Assembly (NCBI GenBank): GCA_964036315.1
Contig: OZ038509.1
Location: forward strand, 30,272,968-30,336,967
Direction: 5' to 3'
DNA length: 64,000 bases
Source of the DNA: Acanthosepion esculentum
Lineage: Eukaryota; Mollusca; Cephalopoda; Sepiida; Sepiidae
Shown: positions 1 to 13,234 of the stretch, piece by piece
Layout of the letters: the number at the start of each line of letters is the position of its first letter
Numbering within the stretch: the stretch's first letter is position 1
Made by a program: the position numbers and the translations under genes
The notes under the pieces: model-generated
The model's input: the letters and a program-made list of their open reading frames with translations, nothing else
The model's database searches: none
Told to the model about the DNA's origin: nothing

Positions 1-708
1 ATGGAATTATAGCAGATTTTGTTATTTTCAATTGAAAATGTTAAAATCAAATGGAATTATAGCAGATTTTGTTATGTTTCAATTGAAAATGTTAAAATCA
101 AATGGAATTATAGCAGATTTTGTTATGTTTCAATTGAAAATGTTAAAATCAAATGGAATTATAGCAGATTTTGTTATGTTTCAATTGAAAATGTTACAAT
201 CAAATGGAATTATAGCAGATTTTGTTATTTTCAATTGAAAATGTTACAATCAAATGGAATTATAGCAGATTTTGTTATTTTCAATTGAAAATTTTTAAAT
301 CAAATGGAATTATAGCAGATTTTGTTATGTTTCAATTGAAAATGATAAATCAAATGGAATTATAGCAGATTTTGTTATGTTTCAATTGAAAATGTTAAAA
401 TCAAATGTAATTATAGCAGATTTTGTTATGTTTCAATTGAAAATGTTAAAATCAAATGGAATTATAGCAGATTTTGTTATTTTCAATTGAAAATGTTCAA
501 ATCAAATGGAATTATAGCAGATTTTATCATTTTCAATTGAAAATGTTAAAATCAAATGGAATTATAGCAGATTTTGTTATGTTTCAATTGAAAATGTTAA
601 AATCAAATGGAATTATAGCAGATTTTGTTATGTTTCAATTGAAAATGTTAAAATCAAATGGAATTATAGCAGATTTTGTTATGTTTCAATTGAAAATGTT
701 ACAATCAA

Positions 709-758
709 ATGGAATTATAGCAGATTTTGTTATTTTCAATTGAAAATGTTAAAATCAA
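709..758 (+). repeat. Reference copy of the 50-bp unit variant
   Basis: This variant reads GTTATTTTCAATTG where the 51-bp unit reads GTTATGTTTCAATTG, so it is one base shorter. The change extends the central palindrome to 16 bp, ATTTTCAATTGAAAAT. It also shifts the reading frame by one, which is why open frames in the first 49 kb are short and end at TGA just after CAAT. It recurs every few units throughout Regions I and II, often in adjacent pairs, and gives recurring sub-blocks of 202, 253 or 305 bp. It is not seen after about 49,410. Confidence 0.93.
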
Positions 759-1720
759 ATGGAATTATAGCAGATTTTGTTATGTTTCAATTGAAAATGT
801 TAAAATCAAATGTAATTATAGCAGATTTTGTTATGTTTCAATTGAAAATGTTAAAATCAAATGGAATTATAGCAGATTTTGTTATGTTTCAATTGAAAAT
901 GTTAAAATCAAATGGAATTATAGCAGATTTTGTTATGTTTCAATTGAAAATGTTAAAATCAAATGGAATTATAGCAGATTTTGTTATGTTTCAATTGAAA
1001 ATGTTACAATCAAATGGAATTATAGCAGATTTTGTTATTTTCAATTGAAAATGTTACAATCAAATGGAATTATAGCAGATTTTGTTATTTTCAATTGAAA
1101 ATTTTTAAATCAAATGGAATTATAGCAGATTTTGTTATGTTCCAATTGAAAATGATAAATCAAATGGAATTATAGCAGATTTTGTTATGTTTCAATTGAA
1201 AATGTTAAAATCAAATGTAATTATAGCAGATTTTGTTATGTTTCAATTGAAAATGTTAAAATCAAATGGAATTATAGCAGATTTTGTTATTTTCAATTGA
1301 AAATGTTCAAATCAAATGGAATTATAGCAGATTTTATTATTTTCAATTGAAAATGTTAAAATCAAATGGAATTATAGCAGATTTTGTTATGTTTCAATTG
1401 AAAATGTTAAAATCAAATGGAATTATAGCAGATTTTGTTATGTTTCAATTGAAAATGTTAAAATCAAATGGAATTATAGCAGATTTTGTTATTTTCAATT
1501 GAAAATTTTTAAATCAAATGTACTTATAACAGATTTTGTTATGTTTCAATTGAAAATGTTACAATCAAATGGAATTACAGCAGATTTTGTTATGTTTCAA
1601 TTGAAAATGTTAAAATCAAATGGAATTATAGCAGATTTTGTTCTTTTCAATTGAAAATTTTTAAATCAAATGGAATTATAGCAGATTTTGTTATGTTTCA
1701 ATTGAAAATGTTAAAATCAA

Positions 1721-1771
1721 ATGGAATTATAGCAGATTTTGTTATGTTTCAATTGAAAATGTTAAAATCAA
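1721..1771 (+). repeat. Reference copy of the canonical 51-bp unit
   Basis: This copy lies in a run of identical units (about 1,670-1,960) and serves as the reference. It contains a 12-bp perfect palindrome, TTTCAATTGAAA, and short A or T runs about every 8-10 bp. Two forward frames are open across the unit: one reads WNYSRFCYVSIENVKIK, the other GIIADFVMFQLKMLKSN. The third forward frame hits TAG, and all three reverse frames hit a stop. The common single-base variants are K-to-Q (GTTAAAATC to GTTACAATC), G-to-V (ATGGAATT to ATGTAATT) and AGCAG to AGGAG. Confidence 0.95.
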
Positions 1772-3574
1772 ATGGAATTATAGCAGATTTTGTTATGTTT
1801 CAATTGAAAATGTTAAAATCAAATGGAATTATAGCAGATTTTGTTATGTTTCAATTGAAAATGTTAAAATCAAATGGAATTATAGCAGATTTTGTTATGT
1901 TTCAATTGAAAATGTTAAAATCAAATGGAATTATAGCAGATTTTGTTATGTTTCAATTGAAAATGTTACAATCAAATGGAATTATAGCAGATTTTGTTAT
2001 TTTCAATTGAAAATGTTAAAATCAAATGGAATTATAGCAGATTTTGTTATGTTTCAATTGAAAATGTTAAAATCAAATGTAATTATAGCAGATTTTGTTA
2101 TTTTCAATTGAAAATGTTCAAATCAAATGGAATTATAGCAGATTTTATTATTTTCAATTGAAAATGTTAAAATCAAATGGAATTATAGCAGATTTTGTTA
2201 TGTTTCAATTGAAAATGTTAAAATCAAATGGAATTATAGCAGATTTTGTTATGTTTCAATTGAAAATGTTAAAATCAAATGGAATTATAGCAGATTTTGT
2301 TATGTTTCAATTGAAAATGTTACAATCAAATGGAATTATAGCAGATTTTGTTATTTTCAATTGAAAATGTTAAAATCAAATGGAATTATAGCAGATTTTG
2401 TTATGTTTCAATTGAAAATGTTGAAATCAAATGGAATTATAGCAGATTTTGTTATTTTCAATTGAAAATGTTAAAATCAAATGGAATTATAGCAGATTTT
2501 CTTATGTTTCAATTGAAAATGTTAAAATCAAATGGAATTATAGCAGATTTTGTTATTTTCAATTGAAAATGTTCAAATCAAATGGAATTATAGCAGATTT
2601 TATCATTTTCAATTGAAAATGTTAAAATCAAATGGAATTATAGCAGATTTTGTTATGTTTCAATTGAAAATGTTAAAATCAAATGGAATTATAGCAGATT
2701 TTGTTATGTTTCAATTGAAAATGTTAAAATCAAATGGAATTATAGCAGATTTTGTTATGTTTCAATTGAAAATGTTACAATCAAATGGAATTATAGCAGA
2801 TTTTGTTATTTTCAATTGAAAATGTTACAATCAAATGGAATTATAGCAGATTTTGTTATTTTCAATTGAAAATTTTTAAATCAAATGGAATTATAGCAGA
2901 TTTTGTTATGTTTCAATTGAAAATGATAAATCAAATGGAATTATAGCAGATTTTGTTATGTTTCAATTGAAAATGTTAAAATCAAATGTAATTATAGCAG
3001 ATTTTGTTATGTTTCAATTGAAAATGTTAAAATCAAATGGAATTATAGCAGATTTTGTTATTTTCAATTGAAAATGTTCAAATCAAATGGAATTATAGCA
3101 GATTTTATTATTTTCAATTGAAAATGTTAAAATCAAATGGAATTATAGCAGATTTTGTTATGTTTCAATTGAAAATGTTAAAATCAAATGGAATTATAGC
3201 AGATTTTGTTATGTTTCAATTGAAAATGTTAAAATCAAATGGAATTATAGCAGATTTTGTTATGTTTCAATTGAAAATGTTGCAATCAAATGGAATTATA
3301 GCAGATTTTGTTATGTTTCAATTGAAAATGTTAAAATCAAATGTAATTATAGCAGATTTTGTTATGTTTCAATTGAAAATGTTAAAATCAAATGGAATTA
3401 TAGCAGATTTTATTATTTTCAAATGAAAATGTTAAAATCAAATGGAATTATAGCAGATTTTGTTATGTTTCAATTGAAAATGTTAAAATCAAATGTAATT
3501 ATAGCAGATTTTGTTATATTTCAATTGAAAATGTTAAAATCAAATGGAATTATAGCAGATTTTATTATTTTCAA

Positions 3575-5280
3575 TTGAAAATGTTAAAATCAAATGGAAT
3601 TATAGCAGATTTTGTTATGTTTCAATTGAAAATGTTAAAATCAAATGGAATTATAGCAGATTTTGTTATGTTTCAATTGAAAATGTTAAAATCAAATGGA
3701 ATTATAGCAGATTTTTTTATGTTTCAATTGAAAATGTTACAATCAAATGGAATTATAGCAGATTTTGTTATTTTCAATTGAAAATGTTAAAATCAAATGG
3801 AATTATAGCAGATTTTGTTATGTTTCAATTGAAAATGTTAAAATCAAATGGAATTATAGCTGATTTTGTTATGTTTCAATTGAAAATGTTAAAATCAAAT
3901 GGAATTATAGCACATTTTGTTATTTTTCAATTGAAAATGTTAAAATCAAATGGAATTATAGGAGATTTTGTTATGTTTCAATTGAAAATGTTACAATCAA
4001 ATGGAATTATAGGAGATTTTCTTATGTTTCAATAGAAAATGTTAAAATCAAATGGAATTATAGCAGATTTTGTTATGTTTCAATTGAAAATGTTGCAATC
4101 AAATGGAATTATAGCAGATTTTGTTATGATTCAATTGAAAATGTTACAATCAAATGGAATTATAGCAGATTTTGTTATTTTCAACTGAAAATTTTTAAAT
4201 CAAATGTAATTATAACAGATTTTGTATATTTCAATTGAAAATGTTACAATCAAATGGAATTATAGCAGATTTTGTTATTTTCAATTGAAAATTTTTAAAT
4301 CAAATGGAATTATAGCAGATTTTGTTATGTTTCAATTGAAAATGTTAAAATCAAATGGAATTATAGCAGATTTTGTTATGTTTCAATTGAAAATGTTAAA
4401 ATCAAATGGAATTATAGGAGATTTTGTTATGTTTCAATTGAAAATGTTAAAATCAAATGGAATTATAGCAGATTTTGTTGTTTCAATTGAAAATGTTAAA
4501 ATCAAATGGAATTATAGGAGATTTTATTATGTTTCAATTGAAAATGTTAAAATCAATGGAATTATAGCAGATTTTGTTATGTTTCAATTGAAAATGTTAA
4601 AATCAAATGGAATTATAGCAGATTTTGTTATGTTTCAATTGAAAATGTTACAATCAAATGGAATTATAGCAGATTTTGTTATTTTCAATTGAAAATGTTA
4701 AAATCCAATGGAATTATAGCAGATTTTGTTGTTTCAATTGAAAATGTTAAAATCAAATGGAATTATAGCAGATTTTGTTATGTTTCAATTGAAAATGTTA
4801 CAATCAAATGGAATTATAGCAGATTTTGTTATTTTCAATTGAAAATGTTAAAATCAAATGGAATTATAGCAGATTTTGTTATGTTTCAATTGAAAATGTT
4901 AAAATCAAATGGAATTATAGCAGATTTTGTTATGTTTCAATTGAAAATGTTAAAATCAAATGGAATTATAGCAGATTTTGTATGTTTCAATTGAAAATTT
5001 TAAAATCAAATGGAATTATAGCAGATTTTGTTATTTTCAATTGAAAATGTTCAAATCAAATGGAATTATAGCAGATTTTATTATTTTCAATTGAAAATGT
5101 TAAAATCAAATGGAATTATAGCAGATTTTGTTATGTTTCAATTGAAAATGTTAAAATCAAATGGAATTATAGCAGATTTTGTTATGTTTCAATTGAAAAT
5201 GTTAAAATCAAATGGAATTATAGCAGATTTTGTTATGTTTCAATTGAAAATGTTACAATCAAATGGAATTATAGCAGATT
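3575..5280 (+). repeat. Higher-order repeat copy, pair with 6558-8263 (first copy)
   Basis: Positions here match those 2,983 bp downstream through the 258-bp anchor, the GTATATTTC variant, the 49-bp units and the AAAATCAATGG (one base short) unit. I noticed four differences over about 1.7 kb: TTTTTTATG versus TTTTGTTATG near 3,715; GTTATGATTC versus GATATGATTC near 4,123; and two reciprocal AATCAAATGG/AATCCAATGG differences near 4,600 and 4,705. Confidence 0.88.
3778..4035 (+). repeat. Reference copy of the 258-bp higher-order anchor module
   Basis: Five consecutive units carry a fixed set of rare variants: AGCTGAT, then AGCACATTTTGTTATTTTTC, then one or two AGGAGATTTT units with CTTATG, ending at CAATAG. 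The GCACATTTT variant (position of the C before ACATTTT) starts at 3911, 6894, 9927, 12713, 14737, 15550, 16815, 19697, 22479, 24958, 27538, 31189, 35344, 36609, 38386 and 39651. That is 16 copies, each followed about 124 bp later by the same in-frame TAG. From 27.5 kb on, the AGCTGAT variant is absent and the unit after the marker is AGCAG rather than AGGAG, so the anchor itself has Region I and Region II versions. Confidence 0.9.
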
Positions 5281-6275
5281 TTGTTATTTTCAATTGAAAA
5301 TGTTCAAATCAAATGGAATTATAGCAGATTTTGTTATGTTTCAATTGAAAATGTTAAAATCAAATGGAATTATAGCAGATTTTGTTATGTTTCAATTGAA
5401 AATGTTAAAATCAAATGGAATTATAGCAGATTTTGTTATGTTTCAATTGAAAATGTTAAAATCAAATGGAATTATAGCAGATTTTGTTATGTTTCAATTG
5501 AAAATGTTACAATCAAATGGAATTATAGCAGATTTTGTTATTTTCAATTGAAAATGTTAAAATCAAATGGAATTATAGCAGATTTTGTTATGTTTCAATT
5601 GAAAATGTTAAAATCAAATGTAATTATAGCAGATTTTGTTATGTTTCAATTGAAAATGTTAAAATCAAATGTAATTATAGCAGATTTTGTTATGTTTCAA
5701 TTGAAAATGTTAAAATCAAATGGAATTATAGCAGATTTTGTTATGTTTCAATTGAAAATGTTAAAATCAAATGGAATTATAGCAGATTTTGTTATGTTTC
5801 AATTGAAAATGTTACAATCAAATGGAATTATAGCAGATTTTGTTATTTTCAATTGAAAATGTTACAATCAAATGGAATTATAGCAGATTTTGTTATTTTC
5901 AATTGAAAATTTTTAAATCACATGGAATTATAGCAGATTTTGTTATGTTTCAATTGAAAATGATAAATCAAATGGAATTATAGCAGATTTTGTTATGTTT
6001 CAATTGAAAATGTTAAAATCAAATGTAATTATAGCAGATTTTGTTATGTTTCAATTGAAAATGTTAAAATCAAATGGAATTATAGCAGATTTTGTTATTT
6101 TCAATTGAAAATGTTAAAATCAAATGGAATTATAGCAGATTTTATTATTTTCAATTGAAAATGTTAAAATCAAATGGAATTATAGCAGATTTTGTTATGT
6201 TTCAATTGAAAATGTTAAAATCAAATGGAATTATAGCAGATTTTGTTATGTTTCAATTGAAAATGTTAAAATCAA

Positions 6276-6373
6276 ATGGAATTATAGCAGATTTTATGTT
6301 TCAATTGAAAATGTTACAATCAAATGGAATTATAGCAGATTTTGTTATTTTCAATGGAAAATGTTAAAATCAA
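6276..6373 (+). repeat. Reference copy of the 48-bp-unit anchor with broken palindrome
   Basis: A 48-bp unit (three bases missing, GATTTTATGTTTC) is followed by a 50-bp unit whose palindrome core reads TTTTCAATGGAAAATG instead of TTTTCAATTGAAAATG. The pair recurs near 6291, 9226, 14036, 16216, 18996 and 21778. The last two are exactly 2,782 bp apart and the 9,226/14,036 pair 4,810 bp apart. It is a second landmark of the Region I higher-order repeat. A 48-bp unit without the CAATGG partner also occurs at about 51,581 in Region III. Confidence 0.88.
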
Positions 6374-6557
6374 ATGGAATTATAGCAGATTTTGTTATGT
6401 TTCAATTGAAAATGTTAAAATCAAATGTAATTATAGCAGATTTTGTTATGTTTCAATTGAAAATGTTAAAATCAAATGGAATTATAGCAGATTTTATTAT
6501 TTTCAATTGAAAATGTTAAAATCAAATGGAATTATAGCAGATTTTGTTATGTTTCAA

Positions 6558-8263
6558 TTGAAAATGTTAAAATCAAATGGAATTATAGCAGATTTTGTTA
6601 TGTTTCAATTGAAAATGTTAAAATCAAATGGAATTATAGCAGATTTTGTTATGTTTCAATTGAAAATGTTAAAATCAAATGGAATTATAGCAGATTTTGT
6701 TATGTTTCAATTGAAAATGTTACAATCAAATGGAATTATAGCAGATTTTGTTATTTTCAATTGAAAATGTTAAAATCAAATGGAATTATAGCAGATTTTG
6801 TTATGTTTCAATTGAAAATGTTAAAATCAAATGGAATTATAGCTGATTTTGTTATGTTTCAATTGAAAATGTTAAAATCAAATGGAATTATAGCACATTT
6901 TGTTATTTTTCAATTGAAAATGTTAAAATCAAATGGAATTATAGGAGATTTTGTTATGTTTCAATTGAAAATGTTACAATCAAATGGAATTATAGGAGAT
7001 TTTCTTATGTTTCAATAGAAAATGTTAAAATCAAATGGAATTATAGCAGATTTTGTTATGTTTCAATTGAAAATGTTGCAATCAAATGGAATTATAGCAG
7101 ATTTTGATATGATTCAATTGAAAATGTTACAATCAAATGGAATTATAGCAGATTTTGTTATTTTCAACTGAAAATTTTTAAATCAAATGTAATTATAACA
7201 GATTTTGTATATTTCAATTGAAAATGTTACAATCAAATGGAATTATAGCAGATTTTGTTATTTTCAATTGAAAATTTTTAAATCAAATGGAATTATAGCA
7301 GATTTTGTTATGTTTCAATTGAAAATGTTAAAATCAAATGGAATTATAGCAGATTTTGTTATGTTTCAATTGAAAATGTTAAAATCAAATGGAATTATAG
7401 GAGATTTTGTTATGTTTCAATTGAAAATGTTAAAATCAAATGGAATTATAGCAGATTTTGTTGTTTCAATTGAAAATGTTAAAATCAAATGGAATTATAG
7501 GAGATTTTATTATGTTTCAATTGAAAATGTTAAAATCAATGGAATTATAGCAGATTTTGTTATGTTTCAATTGAAAATGTTAAAATCCAATGGAATTATA
7601 GCAGATTTTGTTATGTTTCAATTGAAAATGTTACAATCAAATGGAATTATAGCAGATTTTGTTATTTTCAATTGAAAATGTTAAAATCAAATGGAATTAT
7701 AGCAGATTTTGTTGTTTCAATTGAAAATGTTAAAATCAAATGGAATTATAGCAGATTTTGTTATGTTTCAATTGAAAATGTTACAATCAAATGGAATTAT
7801 AGCAGATTTTGTTATTTTCAATTGAAAATGTTAAAATCAAATGGAATTATAGCAGATTTTGTTATGTTTCAATTGAAAATGTTAAAATCAAATGGAATTA
7901 TAGCAGATTTTGTTATGTTTCAATTGAAAATGTTAAAATCAAATGGAATTATAGCAGATTTTGTATGTTTCAATTGAAAATTTTAAAATCAAATGGAATT
8001 ATAGCAGATTTTGTTATTTTCAATTGAAAATGTTCAAATCAAATGGAATTATAGCAGATTTTATTATTTTCAATTGAAAATGTTAAAATCAAATGGAATT
8101 ATAGCAGATTTTGTTATGTTTCAATTGAAAATGTTAAAATCAAATGGAATTATAGCAGATTTTGTTATGTTTCAATTGAAAATGTTAAAATCAAATGGAA
8201 TTATAGCAGATTTTGTTATGTTTCAATTGAAAATGTTACAATCAAATGGAATTATAGCAGATT
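6558..8263 (+). repeat. Higher-order repeat copy, pair with 3575-5280 (second copy)
   Basis: This is the downstream partner of the 2,983-bp-spaced pair. Past 8,263 the partners diverge: this copy continues with a sequence matching 2,348-2,819 (spacing 5,916 bp). The junction is therefore a mosaic breakpoint, as expected from unequal exchange or gene conversion between non-adjacent copies. Confidence 0.87.
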
Positions 8264-8424
8264 TTGTTATTTTCAATTGAAAATGTTAAAATCAAATGGA
8301 ATTATAACAGATTTTGTTATGTTTCAATTGAAAATGTTGAAATCAAATGGAATTATAGCAGATTTTGTTATTTTCAATTGAAAATGTTAAAATCAAATGG
8401 AATTATAGCAGATTTTCTTATGTT

Positions 8425-10340
8425 TCAATTGAAAATGTTAAAATCAAATGGAATTATAGCAGATTTTGTTATTTTCAATTGAAAATGTTACAATCAAATG
8501 GAATTATAGCAGATTTTATCATTTTCAATTGAAAATGTTAAAATCAAATGGAATTATAGCAGATTTTGTTATGTTTCAATTGAAAATGTTAAAATCAAAT
8601 GGAATTATAGCAGATTTTGTTATGTTTCAATTGAAAATGTTAAAATCAAATGGAATTATAGCAGATTTTGTTATGTTTCAATTGAAAATGTTACAATCAA
8701 ATGGAATTATAGCAGATTTTGTTATTTTCAATTGAAAATGTTAAAATCAAATGGAATTATAGCAGATTTTGTTATGTTTCAATTGAAAATGTTAAAATCA
8801 AATGTAATTATAGCAGATTTTGTTATGTTTCAATTGAAAATGTTAAAATCAAATGGAATTATAGCAGATTTTGTTATGTTTCAATTGAAAATGTTAAAAT
8901 CAAATGGAATTATAGCAGATTTTGTTATGTTTCAATTGAAAATGTTAAAATCAAATGGAATTATAGCAGATTTTGTTATGTTTCAATTGAAAATGTTACA
9001 ATCAAATGGAATTATAGCAGATTTTGTTATTTTCAATTGAAAATGTTCAAATCAAATGGAATTATAGCAGATTTTATTATTTTCAATTGAAAATGTTAAA
9101 ATCAAATGGAATTATAGCAGATTTTGTTATGTTTCAATTGAAAATGTTAAAATCAAATGGAATTATAGCAGATTTTGTTATGTTTCAATTGAAAATGTTA
9201 AAATCAAATGGAATTATAGCAGATTTTATGTTTCAATTGAAAATGTTACAATCAAATGGAATTATAGCAGATTTTGTTATTTTCAATGGAAAATGTTCAA
9301 ATCAAATGGAATTATAGCAGATTTTGTTATGTTTCAATTGAAAATGTTAAAATCAAATGTAATTATAGCAGATTTTGTTATGTTTCAATTGAAAATGTTA
9401 AAATCAAATGGAATTATAGCAGATTTTATTATTTTCAATTGAAAATGTTAAAATCAAATGGAATTATAGCAGATTTTGTTATGTTTCAATTGAAAATGTT
9501 AAAATCAAATGTAATTATAGCAGATTTTGTTATATTTCAATTGAAAATGTTAAAATCAAATGGAATTATAGCAGATTTTATTATTTTCAATTGAAAATGT
9601 TAAAATCAAATGGAATTATAGCAGATTTTGTTATGTTTCAATTGAAAATGTTAAAATCAAATGGAATTATAGCAGATTTTGTTATGTTTCAATTGAAAAT
9701 GTTAAAATCAAATGGAATTATAGCAGATTTTGTTATGTTTCAATTGAAAATGTTACAATCAAATGGAATTATAGCAGATTTTGTTATTTTCAATTGAAAA
9801 TGTTAAAATCAAATGGAATTATAGCAGATTTTATTATGTTTCAATTGAAAATGTTAAAATCAAATGGAATTATAGCTGATTTTTTTATGTTTCAATTGAA
9901 AATGTTAAAATCAAATGGAATTATAGCACATTTTGTTATTTTTCAATTGAAAATGTTAAAATCAAATGGAATTATAGGAGATTTTGTTATGTTTCAATTG
10001 AAAATGTTACAATCAAATGGAATTATAGGAGATTTTCTTATGTTTCAATAGAAAATGTTAAAATCAAATGGAATTATAGCAGATTTTGTTATGTTTCAAT
10101 TGAAAATGTTGCAATCAAATGGAATTATAGCAGATTTTGTTATGATTCAATTGAAAATGTTACAATCAAATGGAATTATAGCAGATTTTGTTATTTTCAA
10201 TTGAAAATTTTTAAATCAAATGGAATTATAGCAGATTTTGTTATGTTTCAATTGAAAATGTTAAAATCAAATGGAATTATAGCAGATTTTGTTATGTTTC
10301 AATTGAAAATGTTAAAATCAAATGGAATTATAGCAGATTT
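8425..10340 (+). repeat. Segment duplicated at 4,810-bp spacing (first copy)
   Basis: This segment matches 13,235-15,150 unit for unit, including the 48-bp anchor and the 258-bp anchor. I noted two differences: GTTCAAATC here versus GTTAAAATC near 9,297, and GATTTTTTTATG here versus GATTTTGTTATG near 9,886. The match ends where this copy has a 49-bp unit (GTTGTTTCAATTG at about 10,342). Confidence 0.85.
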
Positions 10341-11399
10341 TGTTGTTTCAATTGAAAATGTTAAAATCAAATGGAATTATAGGAGATTTTATTATGTTTC
10401 AATTGAAAATGTTAAAATCAATGGAATTATAGCAGATTTTGTTATGTTTCAATTGAAAATGTTAAAATCAAATGGAATTATAGCAGATTTTGTTATGTTT
10501 CAATTGAAAATGTTACAATCAAATGGAATTATAGCAGATTTTGTTATTTTCAATTGAAAATGTTAAAATCAAATGGAATTATAGCAGATTTTGTTGTTTC
10601 AATTGAAAATGTTAAAATCAAATGGAATTATAGCAGATTTTGTTATGTTTCAATTGAAAATGTTACAATCAAATGGAATTATAGCAGATTTTGTTATTTT
10701 CAATTGAAAATGTTAAAATCAAATGGAATTATAGGAGATTTTGTTATGTTTCAATTGAAAATGTTAAAATCAAATGGAATTATAGCAGATTTTGTTATGT
10801 TTCAATTGAAAATGTTAAAATCAAATGGAATTATAGCAGATTTTGTTATGTTTCAATTGAAAATTTTAAAATCAAATGGAATTATAGCAGATTTTGTTAT
10901 GTTTCAATTGAAAATGTTACAATCAAATGGAATTATATCAGATTTTGTTATTTTCAATTGAAAATGTTAAAATCAAATGGAATTATAGCAGATTTTGTTA
11001 TGTTTCAATTGAAAATGTTGAAATCAAATGGAATTATAGCAGATTTTGTTATTTTCAATTGAAAATGTTAAAATCAAATGGAATTATAGCAGATTTTCTT
11101 ATGTTTCAATTGAAAATGTTAAAATCAAATGGAATTATAGCAGATTTTGTTATTTTCAATTGAAAATGTTACAATCAAATGGAATTATAGCAGATTTTAT
11201 CATTTTCAATTGAAAATGTTAAAATCAAATGGAATTATAGCAGATTTTGTTATGTTTCAATTGAAAATGTTAAAATCAAATGGAATTATAGCAGATTTTG
11301 TTATGTTTCAATTGAAAATGTTAAAATCAAATGGAATTATAGCAGATTTTGTTATGTTTCAATTGAAAATGTTACAATCAAATGGAATTATAGCAGATT

Positions 11400-12009
11400 T
11401 TGTTATTTTCAATTGAAAATGTTAAAATCAAATGGAATTATAGCAGATTTTGTTATGTTTCAATTGAAAATGTTAAAATCAAATGTAATTATAGCAGATT
11501 TTGTTATGTTTCAATTGAAAATGTTAAAATCAAATGGAATTATAGCAGATTTTGTTATGTTTCAATTGAAAATGTTAAAATCAAATGGAATTATAGCAGA
11601 TTTTGTTATGTTTCAATTGAAAATGTTAAAATCAAATGGAATTATAGCAGATTTTGTTATGTTTCAATTGAAAATGTTACAATCAAATGGAATTATAGCA
11701 GATTTTGTTATTTTCAATTGAAAATGTTCAAATCAAATGGAATTATAGCAGATTTTGTTATGTTTCAATTGAAAATGTTAAAATCAAATGTAATTATAGC
11801 AGATTTTGTTATGTTTCAATTGAAAATGTTAAAATCAAATGGAATTATAGCAGATTTTGTTATGTTTCAATTGAAAATGTTAAAATCAAATGGAATTATA
11901 GCAGATTTTGTTATGTTTCAATTGAAAATGTTAAAATCAAATGGAATTATAGCAGATTTTGTTATGTTTCAATTGAAAATGTTACAATCAAATGGAATTA
12001 TAGCAGATT
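11400..12009 (+). repeat. Local tandem duplication of a 305-bp six-unit block
   Basis: Two adjacent 305-bp blocks (11,400-11,704 and 11,705-12,009) each hold five 51-bp units and one 50-bp unit. The unit order is the same, including one ATGTAATT unit in second place. They differ at GTTAAAATC versus GTTCAAATC in the first unit. The single block occurs at 8,719, 13,529, 18,489 and 21,271, so the doubling is specific to this site. Confidence 0.85.
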
Positions 12010-13234
12010 TTGTTATTTTCAATTGAAAATGTTCAAATCAAATGGAATTATAGCAGATTTTATTATTTTCAATTGAAAATGTTAAAATCAAATGGAATTA
12101 TAGCAGATTTTGTTATGTTTCAATTGAAAATGTTAAAATCAAATGTAATTATAGCAGATTTTGTTATGTTTCAATTGAAAATGTTAAAATCAAATGGAAT
12201 TATAGCAGATTTTATTATTTTCAATTGAAAATGTTAAAATCAAATGGAATTATAGCAGATTTTGTTATGTTTCAATTGAAAATGTTAAAATCAAATGTAA
12301 TTATAGCAGATTTTGTTATATTTCAATTGAAAATGTTAAAATCAAATGGAATTATAGCAGATTTTATTATTTTCAATTGAAAATGTTAAAATCAAATGGA
12401 ATTATAGCAGATTTTGTTATGTTTCAATTGAAAATGTTAAAATCAAATGGAATTATAGCAGATTTTGTTATGTTTCAATTGAAAATGTTAAAATCAAATG
12501 GAATTATAGCAGATTTTGTTATGTTTCAATTGAAAATGTTACAATCAAATGGAATTATAGCAGATTTTGTTATTTTCAATTGAAAATGTTAAAATCAAAT
12601 GGAATTATAGCAGATTTTATTATGTTTCAATTGAAAATGTTAAAATCAAATGGAATTATAGCTGATTTTGTTATGTTTCAATTGAAAATGTTAAAATCAA
12701 ATGGAATTATAGCACATTTTGTTATTTTTCAATTGAAAATGTTAAAATCAAATGGAATTATAGGAGATTTTGTTATGTTTCAATTGAAAATGTTACAATC
12801 AAATGGAATTATAGGAGATTTTCTTATGTTTCAATAGAAAATGTTAAAATCAAATGGAATTATAGCAGATTTTGTTATGTTTCAATTGAAAATGTTGCAA
12901 TCAAATGGAATTATAGCAGATTTTGTTATGATTCAATTGAAAATGTTACAATCAAATGGAATTATAGCAGATTTTGTTATTTTCAATTGAAAATTTTTAA
13001 ATCAAATGGAATTATAGCAGATTTTGTTATGTTTCAATTGAAAATGTTAAAATCAAATGGAATTATAGCAGATTTTGTTATGTTTCAATTGAAAATGTTA
13101 AAATCAAATGGAATTATAGCAGATTTTGTTGTTTCAATTGAAAATGTTAAAATCAAATGGAATTATAGGAGATTTTATTATGTTTCAATTGAAAATGTTA
13201 AAATCAATGGAATTATAGCAGATTTTGTTATGTT

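Noticed and set aside
709..758. Rho-independent terminator hairpins from the ATTTTCAATTGAAAAT palindrome
   Set aside because: The stem is almost purely A-T with no loop and no GC-rich arm, and it recurs hundreds of times. It is part of the satellite unit.
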